NCBI GenBank assembly: GCA_947624805.1
Contig: CANQLW010000009.1
Span: 1 to 37,732, forward strand
Source: an uncultured Clostridia bacterium
GTDB taxonomy: Bacteria; Bacillota; Clostridia; Christensenellales; Borkfalkiaceae
Direction of reading: 5' to 3'
DNA: 37,732 bases
The translations under genes and the position numbers were made by a program. The notes under the pieces are model-generated. The model had not been told where the DNA came from, made no database searches, and saw nothing but the letters and a program-made list of their open reading frames with translations. Of this stretch, positions 17,699 to 25,162 are shown one piece after another (within the stretch, counting starts at the first letter, position 1; every line of letters begins with the position of its first letter).

Positions 17699-18721
17699 TT
17701 ACCCCAAAAACAGGGTCTTGAGCTTTTCCTCGTCGAGCTTGCAGCCGATAACGCAAAGCCTTCCCGTTACGGCAGGGGCGCCCGTACGCAGATCGGGCTC
17801 CTCGGGGACATAGTCGAAATAGATCCAGTCCTCTCCCCCGTTCACATACCCCTTGGCGCGGAGCACCTGTCCGTATGCACCCGAATCGAGCGCCTTGAGG
17901 GCATTTTCAAGCGATTCCCGCGTAAAGACCTTTGCCGTCTCCAGCCCCCAGCTCGTAAAGACCTCATCCGCATGATGATGGTGGTGATGCTCCCCATCTT
18001 CATCGTGATGATGGCACTCACAGTCGGAATCGTCGCACTCCTCATCGTCATCATCGTCGTCATGATGATGGTGATGGTGGTGATGATGCTCGGCGTGGGC
18101 CTCGGCGGCGAGTTTTTCAAGCTCGGCGTTCAGGCTGTCCGTCTTCTGCATGGCGAGAAGGATCTCCTTCCCGTCGAGAGCCTCCCAGTCGGTCGTCACA
18201 ATGGTGACCGAGGTATGCTCTTTGAGGAGGGCGACGGCTTCCTCCGTCTTCTTGGGATCGGAGGTATGGGAGAGCACGATACAGCTCGCATTCTCGACCT
18301 GATCGAGGAAAAACTCCCCGAAATTTTTCAGGTAAACCTTGCACTTCTTGGCGTCAACGACGGTGCAGAAGGCGTTGAGCACGCTCCCGGGGACCTCTGC
18401 ACGCTGAACGGCTTTGATGACGTCGGAAAGTTTCCCGACCCCCGAGGGCTCGATGAGGATCCTGTCGGGAGCAAACTCCGCCGCGACTTTCTTGAGCGCC
18501 TCGGCAAAGTCACCCACGAGGGAGCAGCAGATACAGCCCGAATTCATCTCGGTGATCTCAATGCCCGCCTCTTTGAGGAATCCCCCGTCCACGCCGATCT
18601 CGCCGAACTCATTTTCGATGAGCACGACCTTTTCGCCGCTATATGCTTCCTTGATCAGCTTTTTGATGAGCGTCGTCTTTCCCGCGCCCAAAAAGCCTGA
18701 AAAAATATCGATTTTTATCAT
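17699..18721 (-). CDS. COG0523/CobW-P47K metallochaperone GTPase with His/Asp/Cys-rich insert
   Basis: IDIFSGFLGAGKTTLIKKLI Walker A; canonical NSGCICCSL; EPSGVGKL; insert HHHHHHHHHDDDDDDEECDDSDCECHHHDEDGEHHHHHH; CobW-type C-terminal domain. Confidence 0.93.
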   Translation of the reverse strand: MIKIDIFSGFLGAGKTTLIKKLIKEAYSGEKVVLIENEFGEIGVDGGFLKEAGIEITEMNSGCICCSLVGDFAEALKKVAAEFAPDRILIEPSGVGKLSDVIKAVQRAEVPGSVLNAFCTVVDAKKCKVYLKNFGEFFLDQVENASCIVLSHTSDPKKTEEAVALLKEHTSVTIVTTDWEALDGKEILLAMQKTDSLNAELEKLAAEAHAEHHHHHHHHHDDDDDDEECDDSDCECHHHDEDGEHHHHHHADEVFTSWGLETAKVFTRESLENALKALDSGAYGQVLRAKGYVNGGEDWIYFDYVPEEPDLRTGAPAVTGRLCVIGCKLDEEKLKTLFLG

Positions 18722-18782
18722 GATTTACGCCTCTTTTGACAAATTTTGCATCGGCGCTTCCTATGCGCCTGCGCCGCTTCCG

Positions 18783-20006
18783 TTATGCCCAGTTGCCGTT
18801 CTTAAAGATGGGAACGCGCTCCCCGTTCTTCGTGATGCCGACGATCTCGAGATCCTCGCTCCCGATCATGAAGTCAACATGGATCAGACTGTCGTTGATG
18901 CCCTTTGCGTGGATCTCTTCATTCGTCATGTTCTCATAGCCCTTGAGGCACTCGTTGAAGCCTCTGCCGAGCGCGAGATGGCAGCTTGCATTCTCATCGA
19001 AGAGGGTGTTATAGAAGAGCACACCGGAATTGTTGATGGGAGAATCGTAAGGGATGAGCGCGACCTCGCCGAGCATCTTCGCCCCTTCGTCCATTCCGAT
19101 CATTTTCTCGAGGAGATGCTGGTTCTTCTCCGCCTTGACCTCGACGACCTTCCCGCCCTCGAAACGGACGGAGAAGTTCTCGATGAGTTCACCCTGATAG
19201 GAAAGCGGCTTGGTGGCATAGACGATGCCCTCTGCATCCCCCGCCTTGGGCGAGATAAAGATCTCTTCGGAGGGGATATTGGGATTGAAATATGCCCCCG
19301 AGAGGGTCTCCTCCCCACCGCCGCAGAAACGGCTGCCGTCGATGAGCCCGACCCTGAAATCCGTGCCGTTCGAGGACTTATACTCGAGGGCGACGAGCTT
19401 GAGGCTGTCGAGATAGTCACATCTCTGGGCAAGTTCATCGTTGTGGCGGTGCCAGTCACGGACGGGATCCGCGCCGTCGGCACGGGCAGACGTCAAAATC
19501 GCATCCCAGAGTTTTTCGACTGCGGTATTGACCATGAGATCGGGGAAGACCTTCTTCGCCCAAGCCTTGGAGGGTACGGCGGCGATACACCACTGGTATC
19601 TGTTCTCCATCCTGTCGCGGTAAGGCTTGATGATCTTCGTACGGGAGGTACGGACGGCGGTGAATTTCTCCTGATCGACGCCCTTGAGCCCGTCGGGATC
19701 CTCCGATTCGATGTAGAGCATGGCGGGAAGCTCCTCGGCCCTGAGTTCGAGCTTTTCAAGCTCCCACTTTTCGAATTTTTCGAGCCGCTCCTGCTTCTGA
19801 TATTTGTAATGCGTTGCGACGAGGGGCTGGTGCGACCACTCCACGGTGACCTTCCCCGCGCCTGCACGGTAGAGCTCTTCGACGACCATCTCGACAAACT
19901 CGGGCTGGTCGAGCTCCGCCTGTACGACGACCCACTGGCCCTTTTTGACGTTGATGCCCGTCTTTGCGAGCAGTTTTGCATACCTTCTGAGCTGTAACTT
20001 ATTCAC
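18783..20006 (-). CDS. M29-family aminopeptidase (AmpS/PepS-like), GTG start
   Basis: 407 aa, MNKLQLRRYAKLLAKTGINVKKGQWVVVQAELDQPEFVEMVVEELYRAGAGKVTVEW..., IHVDFMIGSEDLEIVGITKNGERVPIFKNGNW C-terminus typical of M29; GTG at 20006. Confidence 0.92.
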   Translation of the reverse strand: MNKLQLRRYAKLLAKTGINVKKGQWVVVQAELDQPEFVEMVVEELYRAGAGKVTVEWSHQPLVATHYKYQKQERLEKFEKWELEKLELRAEELPAMLYIESEDPDGLKGVDQEKFTAVRTSRTKIIKPYRDRMENRYQWCIAAVPSKAWAKKVFPDLMVNTAVEKLWDAILTSARADGADPVRDWHRHNDELAQRCDYLDSLKLVALEYKSSNGTDFRVGLIDGSRFCGGGEETLSGAYFNPNIPSEEIFISPKAGDAEGIVYATKPLSYQGELIENFSVRFEGGKVVEVKAEKNQHLLEKMIGMDEGAKMLGEVALIPYDSPINNSGVLFYNTLFDENASCHLALGRGFNECLKGYENMTNEEIHAKGINDSLIHVDFMIGSEDLEIVGITKNGERVPIFKNGNWA

Positions 20007-20045
20007 TTGAATTTCTCCTTATCCGTAATGATATCTTACCTTATT

Positions 20046-20073
20046 ATTATACCCCATTTTTTGCCAATGTCAA
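20046..20073 (-). promoter_or_regulatory. Consensus promoter TTGACA-N16-TATAAT of the M29/CobW operon
   Basis: Reverse complement of 20068-20073 and 20046-20051; SD AAGGAG lies between it and GTG 20006. Confidence 0.8.
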
Positions 20074-20129
20074 CCTCTGCGCAAAAAGAATCGTCCACAG
20101 GTTTTTATGGGCCTGTTTTTTTGGATTTG

Positions 20130-20158
20130 CATAGTACTATGTCAGATATAGTACTATG
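20130..20158. repeat. 29-bp near-perfect palindrome CATAGTACTATGTCAGATATAGTACTATG
   Basis: 14-bp arms around A20144 with one G/T mismatch; overlaps the nrdG stop codon (20137-20139). Core shared with 33274-33292. Confidence 0.85.
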
Positions 20159-20652
20159 TTCCCGCTCTCAAATGAGCGTTTCACATCGATCACGCGCTGA
20201 TTAGAGGAGCCGCGGAATTTCAGTCTGATGTCTTTGAGCTCCTCCACGAAGGGTCCGTCCACAAGGATATCGATCTCCTGCAGCAGGGCACGGACGTCTT
20301 CCGTGTCATACTCCGAAAGCGTCCCGTTCTCAAAATGATACCCCGTATAGCACCAGATATTTTTATCGGGGAAGCGGGAACGGATCCTTTTGACGAAGGG
20401 AAAAAGAGCTGCCCTGTTCTCGGGTTCGAAGGGATCCCCGCCGAGGAGGGTCAGCCCCGCGATATAGTCGGGGGCAAGCGCATTGACAATCTCCCGCTCC
20501 GTCTCCTCTGTGAAGGGCTGCCCGTAGCCGAAATCCCACGCAACGGCGTTGAAACATCCCTTGCAGTGTCTTCTGCAACCTGAAACGAAGAGGGATACAC
20601 GAACTCCCTCTCCGTTTGCAATATCACATTTTTTGATCTCCGCGTAATTCAT
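20137..20652 (-). CDS. nrdG: Anaerobic ribonucleoside-triphosphate reductase activating protein (radical SAM)
   Basis: MNYAEIKKCDIANGEGVRVSLFVSGCRRHCKGCFNAVAWDF (CxxxCxxC); GLTLLGGDPFEPEN; adjacent to nrdD. Confidence 0.96.
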   Translation of the reverse strand: MNYAEIKKCDIANGEGVRVSLFVSGCRRHCKGCFNAVAWDFGYGQPFTEETEREIVNALAPDYIAGLTLLGGDPFEPENRAALFPFVKRIRSRFPDKNIWCYTGYHFENGTLSEYDTEDVRALLQEIDILVDGPFVEELKDIRLKFRGSSNQRVIDVKRSFESGNIVLYLT

Positions 20653-20677
20653 AGGGCCTTGTGTTGCAGGGGTTGCT

Positions 20678-22846
20678 TTATAAGTGCAATACCCTCTCTC
20701 TGATCTCCTGCGTCCTGCCTTGGTTCCAGTACTGCGTTCCGATGTACCCGCAGGTGCGGCGGGCGACGTTCATCTTGCTCTGATCGCGATTATGGCAGTG
20801 CGGGCATTCCCAGAGATACTTGCCGTCCTCTTCCACCGTGACGATCTCCCCGTCATAGCCGCAGACCTGACAGTAATCGCTCTTGGTGTTGAGCTCGGCA
20901 TACATGATGTTGTCGTAAATATACTGCATGACGGCGATGACGGCGGGAATGTTGTCCTGCATATTGGGGACCTCCACATAGGAGATCGCGCCGCCCGGGG
21001 AGAGCTGCTGGAATTCGCTCTCGAACTTGAGCTTCGTGAAGGCATCGATCTTTTCGGTGACATGGACATGATAGCTGTTTGTGATATAGCTCTTGTCCGT
21101 GACGCCCGGGATGATGCCGAAGCGCTGTTGCAGGCATTTTGCAAACTTATACGTCGTGCTCTCGAGCGGAGTGCCGTAGAGCGAGAAGTCGATATTGTGC
21201 TTTGCCTTCCACTCCTTGCACCTGTCATTCATGTGCTGCATGACGGAGAGTGCGAAGGGCTTTGCCTCGGGATCGGTATGGGATTTCCCCGTCATGTACT
21301 TCGTGCATTCATACAGTCCCGCATAGCCGAGCGAGATCGTCGAATAGCCCCCGTAGAGGAGTTTATCGATCGTCTCCCCCTTCTTGAGGCGAGCGAGGGC
21401 GCCGTACTGCCAGAGAATGGGCGCCGCGTCGGAGAGTGTCCCCTTCAGACGGTTATGGCGGCAAAGCAGTGCACGGTAGCAGAGGTCGAGACGCTCGTCG
21501 AAGATCTTCCAGAACTTCTCCATATCTCCGCCCGAGGAGAGTGCGACGTCCACAAGGTTGATCGTGACAACGCCTTGGTTGAATCTTCCGTAATACTTGG
21601 GTTTGCCGTTTTCATCCACATAGGGCGTCAGGAAACTGCGGCAGCCCATGCAGGTGTAGCAATGTCCCTCGCCGTTGCGGTCGACTTTATACTCGAGCAT
21701 CTTCTTCTCGGAGATATAATCGGGAACCATACGCTTTGCGGTGCACTTTGCGGCGAGCTCGGTAAGATAGAAATATCTGCTCCCCTCGCGGACGTTGTCC
21801 TCTTCAAGCACATAGATGAGTTTGGGGAATGCGGGGGTGACCCACACGCCCGACTCGTTCTTCACGCCCTGAATGCGCTGGTTGAGGGTCTCCTCAATGA
21901 TCATTGCAAGGTCTTGCCGCTCACGCTCGTTTCTCGCCTCGCCGAGATACATGAAGACCGTCACAAACGGAGCCTGTCCGTTCGTCGTAAGGAGGGTGAC
22001 GACCTGATACTGGATGGTCTGGATCCCCTTTTTGATCTCTTCCTTGAGACGCTTTTCGGCGATACGATCGATCGTATCTTGCATTACGCCGACGTCTTTG
22101 AGCTCCTCCGCGACCTCTGCACGGATCTTCTGGCGGCTGATATCAACAAAAGGCGCAAGGTGGGTGAGCGAAATGGACTGGCCGCCGTACTGGTTGGAAG
22201 CGACCTGCGCGATGATCTGCGTCGCGATGTTGCACGCCGTAGAGAAGGAATGCGGCTTCTCGATGAAAGTCCCCGAAATGACGGTGCCGTTCTGGAGCAT
22301 ATCCTCGAGATTGACGAGGTCACAGTTGTGCATATGCTGGGCATAATAGTCCGCGTCGTGGAAATGGATGATTCCCTGCTCGTGCGCCTCAACGATATCC
22401 TTAGGGAGAAGGATCCTGCGCGTGAGGTCCTTGCTGACTTCACCCGCCATATAGTCACGCTGGACGGAGTTTACGGTTGGATTCTTGTTGGAATTCTCCT
22501 GTTTGACTTCCTCATTGTTGCATTCGATGAGCGTGAGGATGCGCTCATCCGTCGTATTCGATTTTCTTACGAGCGCGCGGGAATAGCGGTAAGTGATATA
22601 CTTCCGCGCGACCGCAAACGCCTTTTGGTCCATGATCTGGTTTTCGACGAAGTCTTGGATCTCCTCCACGCTGACAGAACGGTTGAGATCCCCCGCAAGC
22701 GCGGTCACCTTTTCCGCGATCAGACAAATCTGCTCCTCGCTAAGGCGGTTGTCCTCGCTGACTTCCTTGTTTGCCTTTCGGATGGCGCTCAGGATCTTAT
22801 GAACGTCAAATTCTACTTCCGAACCGTTTCTCTTGATGATTTTCAT
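20678..22846 (-). CDS. nrdD: Anaerobic ribonucleoside-triphosphate reductase (class III)
   Basis: N-terminal ATP-cone (MKIIKRNGSEVEFDVHKI); Zn site YCQVCGYDGEI...CPHCHN; glycyl-radical motif RRTCGYIGTQYWNQGRTQEI. Confidence 0.97.
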   Translation of the reverse strand: MKIIKRNGSEVEFDVHKILSAIRKANKEVSEDNRLSEEQICLIAEKVTALAGDLNRSVSVEEIQDFVENQIMDQKAFAVARKYITYRYSRALVRKSNTTDERILTLIECNNEEVKQENSNKNPTVNSVQRDYMAGEVSKDLTRRILLPKDIVEAHEQGIIHFHDADYYAQHMHNCDLVNLEDMLQNGTVISGTFIEKPHSFSTACNIATQIIAQVASNQYGGQSISLTHLAPFVDISRQKIRAEVAEELKDVGVMQDTIDRIAEKRLKEEIKKGIQTIQYQVVTLLTTNGQAPFVTVFMYLGEARNERERQDLAMIIEETLNQRIQGVKNESGVWVTPAFPKLIYVLEEDNVREGSRYFYLTELAAKCTAKRMVPDYISEKKMLEYKVDRNGEGHCYTCMGCRSFLTPYVDENGKPKYYGRFNQGVVTINLVDVALSSGGDMEKFWKIFDERLDLCYRALLCRHNRLKGTLSDAAPILWQYGALARLKKGETIDKLLYGGYSTISLGYAGLYECTKYMTGKSHTDPEAKPFALSVMQHMNDRCKEWKAKHNIDFSLYGTPLESTTYKFAKCLQQRFGIIPGVTDKSYITNSYHVHVTEKIDAFTKLKFESEFQQLSPGGAISYVEVPNMQDNIPAVIAVMQYIYDNIMYAELNTKSDYCQVCGYDGEIVTVEEDGKYLWECPHCHNRDQSKMNVARRTCGYIGTQYWNQGRTQEIRERVLHL

Positions 22847-22893
22847 GTTCCGCTCCTTCTCATATGTCCCGCTCGATCCCTCAAGAGGGAAAA

Positions 22894-22917
22894 AAGCGTC
22901 CCCCGAAAGGGACGCTT
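22894..22917 (-). terminator. Intrinsic-terminator-like hairpin (minus strand AAGCGTCCC-TTTCGG-GGGACGCTT then TTTT) in the nrdD leader
   Basis: 9-bp perfect stem followed on the minus strand by a U-tract; lies between the predicted nrdD promoter and its start. Confidence 0.7.
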
Positions 22918-22919
22918 AT

Positions 22920-22948
22920 AGTTTACACGAAATTCAAATTCTTGTCAA
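22920..22948 (-). promoter_or_regulatory. Promoter for nrdD: TTGACA-N17-TAAACT
   Basis: Reverse complement of 22943-22948 (-35) and 22920-22925 (-10). Confidence 0.65.
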
Positions 22949-22956
22949 GTGTTTGA

Positions 22957-23003
22957 GCACAATATTTTGACGGGAATTTAATTTTTTACACTACATCTTG
23001 TGG
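22957..23003 (-). promoter_or_regulatory. Two candidate NrdR boxes (22957-22972 GCACAATATTTTGACG; 22988-23003 ACACTACATCTTGTGG), 15-bp spacer
   Basis: Similarity to the NrdR-box consensus acaCwAtATaTwGtgt and the characteristic ~31-bp (three-turn) phasing, immediately upstream of the nrdD promoter. Confidence 0.6.
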
Positions 23004-23128
23004 TTGTGTCGAATTTTGAGGTTTCCCGTCCATGAAACAAAGGGCGCAAAATGTTACACGAATTTTGCCGCGGAAAGCATTTTTTGCGAGCACAACGAAT
23101 GACGCCTTTTCCCGCGAAAAAAATTTTT

Positions 23129-24052
23129 TCAAATCTCCGAAACGGTCAAATTCGTTAAGATTTCTTCATATTTTTCCTTGGCGAAGGAGATCGTCCCGAA
23201 CGTCGTGACGGCCGCGGTCCCCGCTGCGACACCCGCGCGGAGGATGTCCTTGAGATCGGCGCCCTGCTGCATCATGTTCGCGGCTGCGGCGACCATTGCA
23301 TCGCCCGCGCCGACCGTAGAATTGACGGCGACATTGATGCTCTTACAATAATAATTCTTCGTGCCGTCCGTGATGATCGCGCCGTTCTGGCCGAGGGAGA
23401 GGAGCACCGACTTTGCCCCCCTGTCGAGGAGTTCATGGCAACCCGAGAGCATTTCGCTGCGACTGCGGAGTTTTCTGCCGATCGTGTTCTCAAGCTCTTC
23501 GAGATTGGGTTTTACGAGGTCGACTCCCGCTTCGAGCGCGGCAAAGAGGCGTTCCCCCTCCGTGTCCACAATACGGAGGGCATGGGGATCGACGGCGCGG
23601 AAGAGATCGCGGTAATACCCGTCGTCCACACCGCGGGGAAGACCGCCCGAGATGACGGCGACGTCCGCGCGGGGCGAAAAACTGCGGATCATGTGGAGGA
23701 GCTCGATGAGCTTCTCACCTTCGACCTGCCCGCCCGTGTCGTTGATCTCCGTGAGCATGGATCTCTTGTCGATGCACTTGTAATTCTCGCGGACCCTGCC
23801 GTTGTTCCAGACAAAGGTGAAGTGGACCCCTTCTCTGTCGAGGGCGCGCTCGAACATCTGACCGTTTTCATTGTACATGAACCCGGTGGCGTACGCTTCC
23901 GCACCCAGCCGCGCGACGCCGATCGCGACGTTGAGCGCCTTCCCCGTAAAGGAAAGGCTCTTTGAACGAACCGTATTGACTTTTCCCACATTGAGCGAAT
24001 CGAGTTCGATCGTGACGTCGACGCTCGGGCTCATGCAAACCGTTAAAATCAT
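23129..24052 (-). CDS. fruK: PfkB-family sugar kinase, probable 1-phosphofructokinase
   Basis: MILTVCMSPSVDVTIELDSLNVGKVNTV..., GKALNVAIGVARLGAEA, NSTVGAGDAMVAA C-terminal PfkB signature. Confidence 0.85.
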   Translation of the reverse strand: MILTVCMSPSVDVTIELDSLNVGKVNTVRSKSLSFTGKALNVAIGVARLGAEAYATGFMYNENGQMFERALDREGVHFTFVWNNGRVRENYKCIDKRSMLTEINDTGGQVEGEKLIELLHMIRSFSPRADVAVISGGLPRGVDDGYYRDLFRAVDPHALRIVDTEGERLFAALEAGVDLVKPNLEELENTIGRKLRSRSEMLSGCHELLDRGAKSVLLSLGQNGAIITDGTKNYYCKSINVAVNSTVGAGDAMVAAAANMMQQGADLKDILRAGVAAGTAAVTTFGTISFAKEKYEEILTNLTVSEI

Positions 24053-24103
24053 TCCTTTCCCCTTCCGCGGATCCCCCCAGATCCCGCTGTTTCTTTCCTG
24101 ATT

Positions 24104-25066
24104 TTACATGGAGATCATCTGCAGCGTCTCGTAGAGCTCGTAATTGAACTTCTTTTTCATGGAGACGGCCTCGATGATGTCCATATCGATGATCTCGTTC
24201 TTATGGATGCCGACGACACGGTTCCCGATGCCGTCCTTGAGAAGGCGGACCGCCTTATTGCCGAACTGTGCCGCGAGCATTCTGTCTGCCATCGAGGGCG
24301 AGCCGCCGCGCTGGATATGTCCGATGCAGGTGGGACGGACGGAATATGTCGTCACTTCCTGCAACTTCTTCGCAAAGGCGTCCGCCGTAACGGCGCCCTC
24401 TGCGACGACGATGATGTTGGAATGCTTTCCGTTCGCACGGGAACGGTTGATCCGCATGACGATGTCCTCGATGTCATAGGCGATCTCGGGGACGACGATG
24501 ATCTCCGCGCCCGAGGTGATACCCGCGAACAGCGCGATGTCGCCGCAGTGTCTGCCCATGACCTCCACAACGGAGATGCGCTCGTGGGAATTCATCGTAT
24601 CGCGCAGTTTGTTGATGACTTCAAGGCAGGTATTGACCGCCGTGTCGAAGCCGAGCGTGTAATCCGTATATTGCAAATCGTTATCGATAGTCCCCGGGAT
24701 GCCGATCGTAGGGATGCCGTAGTCCTCCGTGAGGCACTTCGCCCCGCGGAACGAACCGTCCCCGCCGATGACAACGAGTCCCTCGATCCCCCGTCTTTCA
24801 AGCGTTGCGACCGCCTGTTTCTGCCCTTCCTTGGTGAGCATCTCGAGGCATCTCGCCGTACGGAGCATCGTGCCGCCGCGCTGGACGATATCCGAGACGG
24901 AACGCATTTGCATGGGCATCATCTGATCCTCGATGAGTCCCGCGTAGCCGCGTTCGATCCCGTAGACCTCCATGCCGAAATAGATGGCAGTTCTGACGAC
25001 CGCACGGATCGCCGCATTCATGCCCGGCGCGTCACCGCCGCTTGTGAGTAAACCGATTCGCTTCAT
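24104..25066 (-). CDS. pfkA: ATP-dependent 6-phosphofructokinase
   Basis: MKRIGLLTSGGDAPGMNAAIRAVV, VIGGDGSFRGA, GIPGTIDND, GHIQRGGSPS. Confidence 0.97.
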   Translation of the reverse strand: MKRIGLLTSGGDAPGMNAAIRAVVRTAIYFGMEVYGIERGYAGLIEDQMMPMQMRSVSDIVQRGGTMLRTARCLEMLTKEGQKQAVATLERRGIEGLVVIGGDGSFRGAKCLTEDYGIPTIGIPGTIDNDLQYTDYTLGFDTAVNTCLEVINKLRDTMNSHERISVVEVMGRHCGDIALFAGITSGAEIIVVPEIAYDIEDIVMRINRSRANGKHSNIIVVAEGAVTADAFAKKLQEVTTYSVRPTCIGHIQRGGSPSMADRMLAAQFGNKAVRLLKDGIGNRVVGIHKNEIIDMDIIEAVSMKKKFNYELYETLQMISM

Positions 25067-25162
25067 ATTGACCTCCGTGAATTCCCTTCCTTCCGATATT
25101 ATAACAGATTAGAAACAAAAAAGAAAGAGGGTTTTTGAATTTCGTACCTGATTTTTTTGATT

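Noticed and set aside
17972-18700. Plus-strand 242-aa ORF with very hydrophobic N-terminus (MMMVVMLPIFIVMMALTVGIVALLIVIIVVMMMVMVVMM)
   Set aside because: The apparent TM segment is the antisense of His/Asp codons (CAC/CAT/GAC/GAT) in the CobW metal-binding tract, so it is a composition artefact.
20097-20122. Plus-strand terminator-like ACAGG...CCTGT + T7
   Set aside because: Only a 5-bp stem with a 10-nt loop and no plus-strand gene upstream; kept out of the feature list.
20684-22921. Plus-strand 745-aa ORF antisense to nrdD
   Set aside because: nrdD is unambiguous on the other strand; the antisense frame has no domain and no SD or promoter support.
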